A stretch of 64,000 bases of DNA. Origin: Seriola aureovittata. Lineage: Eukaryota; Chordata; Actinopteri; Carangiformes; Carangidae. The stretch is from positions 18,963,640 through 19,027,639 of the forward strand of contig NC_079384.1 in NCBI RefSeq assembly GCF_021018895.1. Reading direction: 5' to 3'. The position numbers and the translations under genes were made by a program. Of this stretch, positions 47,334 to 62,300 are shown piece after piece. Within the stretch, counting starts at the first letter, position 1; the number at the start of each line of letters is the position of its first letter. The notes under the pieces were generated by a model. The model saw only the letters and a program-made list of their open reading frames with translations, did not search any database and was not told where the DNA came from.

Positions 47334-50300
47334 AGTGAGAGAGTGCTCAGCTGTGACTCACCGCTCTCTAACTGAGAGAAAGACTTGGCCAGTGATTTGA
47401 CATCCTCCATGGGGATCTTGTAAACCATCAGAGTAGCAAAGCTGCAAAGACAGAATCAGCCAACAGAATTAGATGTGCACATGGAGCAGTGTGTGCGTGT
47501 GCGTGTGCATGTGTGTGTTTGCTCTGTTATGAACAAGCTGGTGCCCATTTCTTTACAATCCTATGTTCTTCTCAGCTTTTATTTTGAAGGGTAAATGTGA
47601 ACATTTCCAGTGTTATATTTTCTGCATTTCACTTTCACAGAGCAAAACAAAAAGAAAAATGTTGCAACTATGTTTTTATGTAAATTAGTAGATGTAGCAT
47701 TTAAATGTAGAATTTTTCCACTTCCCTATAAGGAGGAATGGTCTGTGTTCTAACTTCTGCTACCTTTACTTCCTCCTTTCATTTTGGACTTGTGTTGGAG
47801 GAGTGAAAAGCGATGGAGAAGTGGGATCACAGAGCATATTTTCAGTCTCTGCGGTAAGACATTCATAGTGTTGCACTTGGTTGTTCACATTAAAAAAAGC
47901 CATGAACAGTTGTGTAACAAATGAAAAAAGAGACGTACAAAGCCTGGCTCCTCTCTCACCTCCGCACAGTTGGACAATCACAGTGTGAAGTGGGTGTGAA
48001 CGCTGGATCTTCCCTTTCAGAAAGTTACAGAAATAGTTGGGTCGGGTCTCACCTCTCCTGACGGGCAGCATGAGGGAAGATCCGGAGGATCTCTTTGTGC
48101 AGCAGCGCCACCTGCTGAAGCCCCGTCAGCTCCTCTCTGAGCTTCACCTCCAAACTGTAACCTCGACCGTATTTCCCTTTTAAATGTTGGATCGAGCCGA
48201 TACACCTGACAGAGAAAAATGAACAGCATTTACTGATTCGGATGATTTTTTTTTTCACCCTGAACATCTTGTCAAGGAATAACACACAGCTGCGAGTACC
48301 AACCTCAGCTGGCCAGAAACCATGATGGCTACACGGTCACACACGGCCTCAGCCTCCTCCATGTAGTGGGTGGTGAGGATGGCTCCCCGCTGACGATTCT
48401 TGAACGCAGCTCGTATGGCTCTCCTACACATAGCAGAGACACATGTCCTCAAGCAAAACACTAAATTCTTTCATTTCTGTAGCTGAACATTAAGACTTTC
48501 TTATTGTCATATGAACATGGTCTCACCACATGCGCTGTTTAGACTTGGGGTCCATCCCTGACGATGGTTCATCCAGTAAGACGATCTGAGGATTCCCGAT
48601 CATACTCAAGGCAAAGCACAACTGGAAACAAACAAGATGTCAGTGCAGTGAAAACTGCGTGGAAATATTTAACTCTAATTAACACATATATTCAATTTGT
48701 TTCATCAGAAAGCTCAAGTGGCTGAAAAGCATCATGTAAGTTGTAAAATGCTGAGGAATTGTAAATCATCTGCTGATGTGAATGGAGTTGTCAAGAGGGG
48801 AAACCATGACATGCTGGCAGAATGTGAAGCACGTTAATGGGAATGTGTCAGCTGAGAGTTTAGATTATCTGTAGTTAAAAACAGTGTTCTCACCTTCCTC
48901 TTGAGGCCTGCTGATAGGCTCTTGGCTTGTTTGTTCAAGTGGTCCTTCAGCTCCAGAGCGTTCACCACACTGACAACAACAGTTGCAACTGTCACATCAC
49001 TCACATCAACTCAAGGACTGCTGCTTAGCTTTACATGGTTGTTTAGTATCAAACAAGTATTTGATTACCAGAGACATTCATCGTCTCTCTGTGTTAAAAG
49101 GAACAATAAAATACTGTGAATACAATCTCTATTACTCAATTTAAGGTACAGTTCAAGGTATTGGTACACTGAGTTTTCACACTATGGGATGGATATTTGA
49201 AAAAGATGTGATCGTCTCACTGGAAGAGGAGACAAAGAGTCACTGCACCATCATCTGTGGCCTGTGGTGCATTACTTGGGTCCCAAGCACAGCTGGAGAC
49301 TGTGACTTACCGTCTGATGATCCCTGGTACGTCCTGGCCTCTCAGCCCCTTGATGGCAGCGTAGATCTCCAGGTGTTCCTGCAGAGTGATCCGGGGCCAC
49401 AGAGGGTTCACCTGCGGACAGTAGCCCACATGCTCCAGAGGGTTGTCCACTGGACGTAACTCTGTACTATAGTCTCCCATCAGCACCTGGACAGAAGAAA
49501 ACAGACAACACTGAGTCATAGTAATTATAAAATTGATGGATGAATACAGAACATGTTTCTGGGACAAAGTGAAAGGAAGAGAATTTCTTTTCCAGGCATC
49601 AACACAATATATCGACAGCATGTTTTAAAGGTAACATTTCTACTAACTTCAGCTGTGCAAATGTGCAATTATATTTTCCAGCAATTACTTATTATCATTT
49701 CATTATAATCTGTGATGTACCTGGCCTGCAGTGGGGTCAGTGTCACCTGACAACATGTGCATGACGGTGCTTTTTCCTGCTCCATTGGGGCCCAACAGTC
49801 CAAGAACTTCACCTGAAGAAACAGCATTCAAGTTGTGATGTTAGTGAACTGTAACTTTTTCCTGAAATCAATATTATGGTGTACCCTCAGGTTTCTTAGA
49901 CAATGTGAACCTGCTGGATGCTTTATACAACAGTTTGGAAACCATGCAACCTAAAAAAGCAACAGTCTACATGACAAAGACTGTACGTACCTTTGCGCAC
50001 ACAGAAAGAAATGTTCTTTGTGGCCACTTTCCTCCTCTTGTTGAGAGAAAAACCTTCTCTTCTGCCCTTGTACTGCTTTCTCAGGTTACTCACCACCACA
50101 GCTGGTTTCTAAATGGACACACAGTGAAGAGACACAAAATTAACTTGTTTTCAGTGAATACCTTATGATGACCTTATTTTCCTGTACCAGAGGATGAGAT
50201 ATTCACTCACCTCCTCGCAGGACTGGCAGGTGAGGGCCTCCTTAACTCTGGCCTTCTCCATCTGTACATCCTCATCCTCGTTCAGCCCTTCTTCTGGGTT

Positions 50301-53300
50301 CTTCTCCACTTTGGGCTTTGCCTTGGACGAGATCCTGTGAAGGTTTAAATCAAAACATCAAGTTTGGCTCTTGGTCAAACATTTATTCTGACAAATCTAG
50401 ATGCACAACCTTCCACTATGAAAACATGAACTTTCATGTATCTCAGTTCAGACCTAGAAGCTCACACTGTTCATTTGAAAGACAAAGCAATAAACCTCAG
50501 TGTTTAAGATATAAATGTACCAAGGCTTCCTGTAATCTGAGCTATAACCTGAAATCTGAGCATCACCTGCAGAACTGATCATTTTTCATAGTCCTCCCTC
50601 CGTAATGGATCTCAAGCCAACGAAGCAGGAAAAGCAGCAGGATACACTGGAGATAGGGCTAAACACAGAAACAGACAAAGATTAAGGCTGAACACTCACT
50701 TCTGCAGCCCCTTTATCAATGCTTTGGCCAAATGATTTTAAATGAGGTACGTACAGCTACAACTGCAATGAGCAGGTTCTTCCACAAGAAGTTTTCCTCG
50801 TAGAGAGAAGGGAGGAAGGTCGCCTGTGAACGGTGGAAAAAACATCACTAGGTTGATTCCTGCTTGTTCCATCAGCTTGTGTTTGAAAACGTTCTCTCAA
50901 ATTTACTTCAAGGATCTTGAGAGAGCATCCTGATTCATTTTATATAGTTCACTTTATTTGAAAAATACTGTACATATTTAGGATTTCTACCATAAATTAA
51001 GATAAACTGATTCTGAGAAAAATATCTGGCTCTTTAGCTGCTAGACGTCCTAGTTTTTTCATTAGCTCATCTATAACTTTGTCTGTCTAACACTGGGCAG
51101 GTAACCTGCATTTATCAGAGCTTGTGTGCTGGAAATTGCTACCTATGGTTTTATATAAGAGGGATAATAAGGAGCCAGAAGGACTTAATCATACAGTCTA
51201 TGTGCAACTCTTCAATGTCATACTGTCTACAATACAGTTTAATGCGGTTTAAAGACAATAAAAGCCAAACAGACAAACACTTTGAGAGAACTGACTGTTT
51301 GTCTTTGTTGAGCTCCTACCTTGGTGATGCAGTTGAGGCAGCCCATGAGAGGGTACAGAGGGTTGAAGAAACACAAGAGGTTGTGCAGGTTTCGGGTCAG
51401 CCCAGGGTTGTCGTTCACAAACGACAACTGAACCAGCGAGGCTGATACCACACACACCTGAGGCACAAGTCATACATTTAGTAACAATACACTAATAATA
51501 ATGAGAAACATCCAAAAGTAGAATTACATACTGAAGCTGCTTTGGTGCTTCAGTAAGAACAAGAAACTGGAGCCCTTTCAGAATAACCATAAGATATTTT
51601 TGGAAGCTGGTGACATCTTTATTTTTCAATCTGTGTACATAAAGCATCCTGTCTCACCATCATGGAGATGACAGAGAAGAAATCCTTGTTGCTCTGGACT
51701 CGGGCGAAGCCAAAAGAAAACACATAAGTGAAGAGGATCATGGCAGGACCGAAGCCAACGGTACACAGGACCTGGGAGAGAGGAGGGAAGTCGTTAAAAT
51801 GATTTTTTTTTTTACTAACAATACTATATTAAATATTCTACAGTGCTATAGTGAGGCGCAGAGTTTAACCAGCAGTACAGACCACAGCGGTGAGGTTGCT
51901 GGAGGTGAGCAAGTTTCCAGTGTGGAAGCAGAAGAGGATGCTGGTCATGCAGGACAGGATGAGGTAGTAGAAGGGGATGTCCACCGCTGCCTGACCACAC
52001 CAGTAGGCTGATGGTACCAGACCAGAGATACGCAGTGTAGAGCGACACTTGATCTAAAGAGTAAAAAAATTTAAAAAATTTAAAAAAATCAGGCAAATGT
52101 ACAAGTCAATAGTCAATATGAGATCACAGCCATCAGGAGTAATTTAAATCTAAGTGCTAACATCTTCTATGTTCTCTAGAATAAATGATTAGCAGGTTCA
52201 CTATTGGAGTAACTGAAACTGTCCTGACTTGAGGATTATGCTGAGCCAGTAGTCTACACCAGAAAGCTGGACAGCAAAATGTACTTGTGCATCAACTCAG
52301 AATAGGTGAGTCTCCACCAGTTTGTAGTTGGTCAAAAACACAAATATGCAAGTCAAAGTTGAATACTAACGCTCCAGGGGGATTTATCTTTGCGGCCAAA
52401 GTGAATCGACTGATTTCTAATTAGATCAATCTGGTGAGAAATTTTGCTGTTATGAATTCTGGTCTGACTGGGCGCTGACATACCTAACACCTAAGCACAA
52501 CGTACCCATGTTGTTAGACATCATTACCTTCTCTCTCTCCTTTCATGTTTCCTGCTGCTTCCTACTTCTCAAACTGTCCAGCAAAACCAAAATGACCCAA
52601 AAGAAAAGCTTCAAAAAATGTGGCAGACCTTAAAATCTCCACATGAACTCTAAAATGCTGTGGTGGAACAGTGTTGAAAATTAGGGTTGACATCATTGTG
52701 TGTCCTTGCTGTGAAGTGCAATATATCTTGCTGAACAGATTAAATTAATCATGATTACTGGGAGTAAGCGGTTACCTCTCGATCTCGTGTGTGGTCCATT
52801 GCAAAGTATGCAGGCATTCCAGCTGCTAGCATTCCCAGTATAATGGCCTCTATGTACACCAGAGCGTAGGACGTCGCATCTGGGATTTGCTGATGGATGT
52901 CACAATGGGAAACTTAAATATCTTTAAATGGTTTATGGAAACAGGAAAGATGAGATCTGTCACTTCAGACTCCATAATACTCACATAATCAAACGGTTTG
53001 GTCCAGGTTCGGATGTGTCCAGTACCATTCAGGCCTCTTAGAAGAGCGTTGCTCAGTATATTGACAGCCATAGGCAAGGAGTGGACTGTGGTGCTGTTGA
53101 ACGCAACACTGTATCTGAAACCCTGTGAACAGAAAGAAAATAAAGGGTTAATAAGTGTAACATGTAGGCAGGTGAACTGCACTTCATCTAAATAAAAAGC
53201 TCTCAGTTGGAGGACTCAGTGGCCCTTGAACAAAGAGCCCTTCATCTGAAACACAACCAGCACATTCACACTAGGTGGAGGTGCTGCAGGAGAGGTGAGC

Positions 53301-56300
53301 CCACATCTGATGCTTCATCTCCAGTCCCATCAAATATCTGGTTATCAAAATTAAATTCAATCTGTCCAACTTTAAAGTGACCTTGCTGGATCCCGTGACG
53401 TTGATGGCGGCGCTGTGGGGGGCGGCGGCCATGTAGTCACCGTGTTTCATCATTTCCACTTTGATGTCCTGAGACTCCAGGTTGTGGATAAAGTCAGAAA
53501 TATCGGAGCCTGTTGGCACAAGAAAAAAACAAAAAAACAATGCTAGCCCACGTAGAACTGCAGGGTGAGGAGTTCAAAACTGCAGCAAGAGTAAAGAGAT
53601 ATTCAGTGGAACAGTTCTTATCGATTATGATTTACTGTGTAATTTAAGAGCTGTACAGCAGTCAATATCCCATCACAATATTTACAGCAGCACTTTCCGA
53701 CAGAAAGCAGATCTGAGGTCTCACTGACAGGACAAATCATAACAAAAGCTGAAAGTAGAATCACCTGTATCATTTACTACAAGGTGTATGTATCATAGTT
53801 TCAGTATGCATCATGCATTGTGCAGCCAGCATCCAAAATATCAGTTATCCCCCCCCCCCCCCCCCCCGAGGACATGAAACAAAATCTCATCCTTTGGAAA
53901 ACCTCCAGCGGACTCACCTGAGGAGTTCTGAACCAGGAGGCTAGTGCTGTATCTCCGGGGAGACTGGTTCCTTTTGAGGAGGTAAATGGGCAGAAACTGA
54001 CGGTCTGGTGAGTGAATCTGGATGTTTCCTGTGGCCAGAGACAGGACGAGCACTGCAGCGACAAACACCAGGAACAAGGCCAGACTGAAAGACAAGGGAG
54101 ATGGTGAGAAAAGACAGGATGAATGGAAGGGACAATGTCTCAAAACACATGAGCACTGATTCTTTACAACCCTACAGAAAAATATAGATGTAGTGTAGTT
54201 ATGACTGACTGACCTGAAACTATCTCGTCTTCAAATTATTTCTGTCATTGAACACTCACGTGTAAACAAAGGCCTTCCTCTCTCTGCGCATGTTGAGCAT
54301 GTGCAGCCAGGCCACAGTGCTGAACTGCTGCCGCCACAAAGCATGACCTGACACAACATCTGACTTGTTGTCGGAGAACGTGAGCAGCCGCTGGTCTGTA
54401 TCATCCAGAGAGGCGTTGTCGCCCTCATCCTCAGCCTGTTCCCGATTAAACACACTGTAGTCTGGAGACATTAAACAAACAGATGGAGAAATACGGTCAT
54501 TTTCTTGAATTAGGAATTCGCTTTTTTCACTGCTTTAGTACCACACTCACCAGCTTGGTCCACTTCAGCCTCTGCCTCCAAACGAAGGAAAACGTCCTCC
54601 AGTGTTGTCATGGAAACCCCATAGTTGATAATTCCCAGATCAGGTTGACAATCGAGCTGTGAGAACAAGCCTACAAAAGACAAATTAATCATGACTTGCA
54701 GCTGGTCCACTGCTGTTACTGTCAAAGCTCAGTCACAAATGAGTTGCAGTAATATATTTAGCATTTGTCTACTGATTGACTGTGTTAACAGTAAGAGGCT
54801 GGAAATAACTACAAAGTGAGTATCAATACAGCAATTTGAAACAGATACTATTGTTTTCACATACTGTATCTATACAGCGTGATCTTACCTGCAAATGTGT
54901 CCAAGCTCTCAAAAGGCAGAGTGAAAGTCAACTCTGCTTCATGTTGCCGAGACAACTTTGCTTTGGGAACATGCTGCTGGACCATTGTGGTGATCTGTTC
55001 AGCTTCACATCTCTCATTGACAGACATTCTGCAGGGGAGGCAGAAAACATTAATCTAAAACTATGGTTTTAGACACGGATTGTTATGATGACACAAAAAT
55101 TTATCAAAATGTTCTTTAAGTGAAGCATAATGTCACATTTTCTTTTACAATGATTTGTAGCAATGGTTCACCAAAGGGCCACTAGGGTTTCAAATCCATT
55201 GATGGGCCCAGCTCTGTGACAATCGCCATTATTTAAAGCTGCAACAATAAACTACATCAGGAAGTAAAGACTACTTGCCTGAGATGATATCCAACACCAC
55301 ACTTGATCTTGAGATACAGCGAAGAGCCAACACATTTCAGCTGTCCTTGAGAGATCACAGCTTTGCGATCTGGAGAAAAACAATATCATCTGTGTTTAAC
55401 TGTAACAACAGATCAAGTGGAAACTGTGTGATTGTGAAAAGCTGCTGGCAAGTATTGAAGGAAGCTGTGGTGTTTGTGTAATCAATACTTGGTCTGTTAT
55501 GATTCAATAAAGCATATTACTCATAGCTATAAGGAAGTGGTACATTTAATCTGAAGTGTGCACAGAGTGAAATATGATCCTGACTGGATCCTGAAGGGCT
55601 GAGGAAAGCAAATGTGTTATCTTTGAAGGTTAGATAGGGAGAGTAGAGACAGGTAGACTATTGTACCAGGTGGAAACGTTCCTGATAGGGATGAGCAGCT
55701 CAGAAAATGAGGTGCTTTCCTAGCAACAGCTACAGTGGAGACTGAGCAATACTTTAGAATTAGACCATTCAGACCACCCTCTGTGTGACTGCTGACCAAT
55801 CTCTTCTCCAACATTTTAGGTTTGTACTTTTGTTATCTGAAGAATAAAAATTTTGAGTCAGTATGAAATTCCCTGTCCTCCTATGTCTTTGATTTGGTTC
55901 CTATGAATCGAGGAGTGAATGTTTTTTGAAGAATTGAAGAGGCCAAATGAATCTCAGAAGAAAAAGAAAAAATACAATTGCAAGTTGTCAACATTTCTTC
56001 AGATGGAGAAATAAACTATGTCATCTGTATACAAGTAAATTTTACCCTTCCAATTTCCAAACTGGGATGACATCTGGCTAATGGGTTTGGTGCCCGTGGG
56101 TGTGTGTACGTTATGTAACAGGTATATTTCATACCAGCGAGGATGTCAGCCTCATCCATGTAATGTGTGCTGAGGACAGTGACTCTGCCAGCTCTGCGGT
56201 TCTTCAGCAGCGACCACACCTGGTGTCTGGAGCACGGGTCCATTCCTGCTGTGGGCTCGTCCAGGAGCAGGATCTGACACAAACAAACATGATGCAAACT

Positions 56301-59300
56301 GCTCAGAATGGTGATGATCAGCTGACGTTATCATAGTTACTGATGATTACTGATAACTCAAGGCATTTCAAAGACTAGGATACAAATCAAAGTGTATGAG
56401 CATTTGTCCATTTTAAGATACAGGCACCTTGGGATCTCCCAGAATGGCGATGCCCACAGACAGCTTCCTCTTTTGGCCTCCACTCAGATTCTTAGCCTGA
56501 GCAGTCATGATCTTTTCCAAGTCCAGATCCTTCAGCACTTTGGTGACCTCAAAGAGAAACAAATATACACCATGGACAAACAGCCTGACATGTTACAGTC
56601 CACCTCACACAGCAGTTCTGGATAAGCCATCAAAAATTAGAAAAGGTCAGATTGATAACTCCAGCTGACATTTCCTACCACAAAATTTCTACCTTCTTCA
56701 GCCAGCATTTAAAAGAGGCTCCTCTCTCTAAATTACCTCTGCGTCAATATCTGCTGGTGGGATCCCTTTGATGGCGGCAAATATCCTCAGGTGCTCCTCC
56801 ACAGTCAGCACATCAAAGATTATGTTGAACTGGGGGCAGATTCCCACCAGCTGCTTCATTTCAGACCCATCTGCAATCTCTGCTACCGGGGAGCCGTAGA
56901 TGGTGGCGGAGCCGTTAGTGGGCGGACAGATGCCACACAGGATGTTCATGAGAGTGGACTTTCCAGCCCCGCTGTGTCCCAGCAGAGCCGTTATCTGGCC
57001 CTCATAGATGTCAAATGTCAGACCTGAGGAGGGGATGTAAAGAAGAAGGATGGCATCATGAAATCAATCAGAATAACTGGACAGACTGTGTAGTCCAGCC
57101 AATTTATACTGTGAGAACTTGAGCACATTACAACATCTGTCTTCGACCTTAATTGAACTAATTAAATCAAAGTGTTCAGGCCTTACCTCTTAGAGCTTCC
57201 ACCACGTTGTCCTTCTCTTTGTACACTTTCCGGATGTTGTTGATGCTGCCAGAGATTGAAAGAGCAAGCGTTGAAGAAAAGATATTAAGAGAAATGAGAG
57301 AAGTGTAAACACAGCATGAGTGTCAGAGTGAAGAGCAGCTCTTAGGTTACAGGCTAGTCCCACAGGCCCTTCTCAGCCAGTGGAGCCATGGTGTCTGGCA
57401 CTGAACCAAGAACAAAAACAGGCAGCATTTTTAACTCAGCCAGGCACTGATTGCTACTGGAAAAGTCTGCATGTCTCTCCTCAGACTTTAATATCAAAGG
57501 GCTCATCCCTGAACACATGTTTTACATATTGATATTTTGTGAACAATATGCTAAAACTGCACATTAAGTGACAATAGTGCTACAAAAGCATCCACCACAC
57601 AAAGGTTTTTGATTGAACTGGATTGTAGTAACATATCCAGAAGCAGCACTTAGTGTAACTGTAAACACTCATTACAAAAAATAACTTTTAATTCAACGAT
57701 GCAAGATCAGTCTTTTACCGAATGGCTTCTTTCCCTCTGAACTCAGGTGAAACAGGTTCAATAGACTCGTCTCCACCAGGAGTCCCGTTCACTTCTGCGT
57801 CGTATACTGAGCTCACTTCAACGTAGCGCTTTGTGCGTTTGGACCAATAGGATGGTTTCAGGAAGTACAACAGGGACCTCCTCATTCCAAACTCACCTGC
57901 ATATCAGACAAAATGTATTAACTATTACACATGATAATAATATTCAAACAATGTTAGGTTAAGATTAGTTGGGAAACCAACTAACAGTATATTAGTAGAC
58001 TTAACTCGGTGTAAATTATATTGAGGTATACAATATGTGTTTACTTACCAGGCAGCACCTGGTCCAGGTAGACAGCCAACAAAAGGTAGAGGATGCAGTC
58101 CAGAACCAGCATGATCAGGGGTACGTAAAGAGGATGAGGGCCATTGGCCAAGGAAGAAAACACAGCACCATCTCCCTGAGCCTCCAGGTAAACCACCTGA
58201 CATATGCATAGACACACACATGTACAAATCAAATCCCTACCGCCACAATGATTTGACTCCACACTGCATCATTTTCCCATTAACTGCATGCATCCTATTA
58301 TTCCTTAGTGTGTTACCTGTGCAATCCCGATTGAGAAGGCGCTGGGGGAGAGCAGGCAGAGGAGCCAGACCAACGGCTGTGGGAAGTCCTTCATCAGCAC
58401 AGTGAACAGCGACAGGCAACCGAACACCACTGTCAGCATCGAGCCCACTGTGCTGGCAAACTTGGGCTTCTTAAATAACGGAGTCAGCATGAAGGAGAAA
58501 AAGATCTGTGGAGTGAGAAGAGATAAAAGAAAAGAAGAAGGGACACCACAAGAAATAAATAAGAAGATACTACTATTGTGGGTGAACAAAGAAAAACATA
58601 TGTACAGTTTTACTTTTCCTCGATCACAGCTGTACTCACAGATGATATTCCATAGAGGAAGATGAGGAAGAAAATGACAAAGAAGTCACTGTTAGGGAAC
58701 AGCGCCGTGTACGTAGCAATGATGGACATCAGGATGGACATCATGGTCACCAGTGCAGCATACAGGAGGCCCCATGACAACCTGATGTGGGCACAAAAAC
58801 GTAAGCATATACACAATCACATGAACATGCAGATACAAATATCTGAAAGTACAGTGACTGAGTCTCTCTTCTTTTTTACCAGAAGGCCGTGTCATAGAGT
58901 CCCATCATGGTCATGGTGTCTTTGAGACGGTGTTCCTTCTCAGCTGCCACGTTGACGATGAGGAAGGTCACAAAGGGTGTGAAGGCCAGGACAAGGTATA
59001 TGGAGATGAGGGCGTGGGGGAATTTCTGCACCTCCACAGAACCTGGCTGACCCATCATAACCACCTTCAGGTCCATCTCACTCCACACTGACCGCTTCGT
59101 CTGCATCTGTACACAAAAACCAGAAGATCACCAGGTCAAACCAGGTCTGCAACTAATTATCATTTTCATTAGCCCTTAATGGAATACATTTTTTTTTTAA
59201 TTCAATAAATGATGATGAAATTGTGAAAATGTTCATCAGCATGTTCTGAGAATTTAGAGTTTCAAATAGCTTGTTTTTCCTGACCAACACTCCAAAAGTC

Positions 59301-62300
59301 AAAGATGTTCAAGATAAAATGATATGAGAAAAAGGGAAAAGAACCAGCAAATGCTGCTATTGATTGCTTTGTGAATGCCAATTAAATATTTATCAATTCC
59401 AAAAGGATAAAAGGATAAGAGCTCATTAACTTATAAGATCAGTCTTTTGAAAAAAATAATCTTATTCTTCAAATCAGTGTCATAAACTTCAAATCCTTTA
59501 AAATCAGCCCCAAATTTTCTTGATTGTACAAACACACACAGTGCACCCCCCTTCTTTAGAATCAAGTGGGTTAATCCGAGAGAACATTGTGCTAATTCTT
59601 TCTTCTTCTGTGTGTCTCACCTGGATGATGGCTGCATCGATCAGAGACTGGAGGCGGATGAAGCCAGAGTACCAGTAATTAGCTGCTCTGCAGTTCACTG
59701 AGCTGGTAAAACAGTTGGCTAGAGAAAAATAAGCACAATGACAACAAAATAAAGTCTATGTCAGATATAGATGAAAAACACATTTCAGTTCCAGCAGGTG
59801 ATTATCTTGCTTGCAGTTGTGTATCTTTCTGTGCATTGCATTTAAAATTCCCAGCCCAACTCAATGACATCTGATCCTCTCAGGAGGATCATTATCAGTG
59901 AAAGGCAACTGCAAGGATTTTCCACAGATTAACAATGAGCTTTAAATCTGGATTTTGGATTAGCCACTTAGAAACATTCACAGACTACTCCTGTACCCTT
60001 CCCAGCATTGTTAAGATTGTGTACTTCTGTTTGTTTTTGCTGAAAGTTGAAAACCTGACCCAGTTTGAGATTGTGCAAGCTGTGGAGCCGTTTTCCCCTT
60101 CTTGGTCAGGAGCAATAACTGCCACCCTTATCAAGGGCCTGATTAATGGAGGGCTGCAGAAATGGTTTTCTTTGTGGTAGGTTCACCCATCTCTAAAGAG
60201 AACTCTGAAGCTTTGTTTACTAGAGTACAGTCAGATCCAATCTTAATGGAAACACCTTTTTCCTTTTCACATCAACAAAGCCAAACGGACAGTGATTCAT
60301 ACTGTAAATCCATCACTAGATTCATGTAATGCCCTGTGCTGTGTAATTAGTGACTAGTGATTACTTTCAAAATTCAAATGCTTCAGTATAGAGTCTTCAA
60401 GGTGTCAATCTAGGCAGTATGCAGTATATGTGAAGGTTTACAAAATGCTGTGTCAGTTAAATGTCCTAAAAAATTAGGTTTTACTATTCCACCTTTTTAC
60501 ACAAAGCTGTTTGGATTTTTATTTTTTTAAAACAGGAAATCTCAACATGTATAAGAAAGAAAATAAAACAACAAAATACAATAAGATAAGAGAAAGTCAC
60601 ATCAGATTTTACCAATAGATTCTGTGTAATCGCTCGGCAGGGGCAGCTGGTTGTACGGGAAACGAAGTCTGTAAGACGTGGCAGAGCTGTCCATGAACAC
60701 AACACCAACATAGCTGGACGGCTCATACAGGCTGGCATTCTCCAGGTCCTCCTCACTGGCAAACATCTCCAAACGATCCTGCATGTCTGAAAACACAAGG
60801 AGGAGGACAAAAGTGTCATAAAAATTTCAAAAACAATACAGAGTTGTTTTGTACTGTAGGTGTGAAATGAAAGCATAACATAGGTGTCAGGCACTTACGC
60901 ATCTCCTGGGCCACCTCCTCCATGATGTGGTTAGTGATGTTAGTGATTGGTGTGTAGCCCAAGCCTTTGAAGAAGTGCTCATCCCGCTCCAGCTCCATAG
61001 TGCTGATGCCTCCATAGTAAACATGAGGGTTGAGGGTGCTGATGAGTATCAGGAGACCCAGCAGTAACAGAGGTAAGATCAATTCCTGTACAAACACATA
61101 AAATGAACAGCTGATGAGAAAACCTCACATCATTTGTTCATCCTTGGAGAATTGTACTCTAGGTTAGTCTTAAAACTACCACATTTCCATTCATCCTTTT
61201 ATCCAGGTAAGCACGTAAATCAAGCTCATCTGGGGCTTGGCAACTTGATCGTGTACTGTAAAAGATTATCCTGGATCACTGGATCCTCCAGTGATTTGGT
61301 TCATTTGGGATTGTCTTTGTACACAAAACAACTATAATCTCATTTAGTAAACACTTTGTCCTTGAAAACAAACCAGGATTTCCTTTCAAACCAACAAAGG
61401 TAAGTCCTTAGAACAAATGGTTATATAGGATAAACACTTGGCATCTCCAGCAGGAAGTTAACAAGGGAAATTATTCACACTGCAGTTTAGGAAATCCCTG
61501 GACGTTCCTAACTGTTGTTAAGGAAGCTGCAGCTCTTCAAAAGATATGTTGATACACAGAGGCATAAAAAATGCAGCAGTGCAACTTAAAGCCAAATGAA
61601 AAATGCATGGCCTAAGAAGAATGGAAGGGGGAAGAGGAACAAGCCATCTTGTTTTTTCTTTATTTAATTCCAAAATCAACTTTTATATTGTGTATAAATT
61701 AAGGAATACTTCACCAAAAGGTTTGAGAGTCCTTTGTTTGTTCTTTGTTGCATTGGAGCAACCACAAGTGCACTGACTCACACAGGCATGACAGCATGGC
61801 CACATCATAAGGCTCATTAACTGTGGCTGAGGTTTCCCTGGAATAAAACCTTAAAACTTTCTCAGAGATCCAGATAGAGTATGGATCACAACAGTGTGCT
61901 ATCCTTTAGAGAAAAGGTGCCTGGAAAGCAGGGTCATGGTTTATCTTTCGCAAAAGAAATCCCCAAAACATCACAGACATTGACTCAGTTATCAGAGTTA
62001 AATATATCAACTACGAGGGGTAAAATACTTTCATTTATAAAGAAAAAAATCAAGGACTTTGTTCAAATAAAATGGTAGATATTCTGTATAAATGTAAGCA
62101 AGTAATAAAGAATGAAAAATGAGTCAAACTACATTTACAAAGTATACAGATATTAAGTTGTGAATATTTAAAAAGTTAGTATCTATCACTTAAATTACCT
62201 ATATTAGGTTCTTCTACACTTACTTTGCACAATGTTTTCTCCATATTTCAACTGACTTTGCTGACAAGTTGGGAGATATTATGACAACTGTCAAACACAG

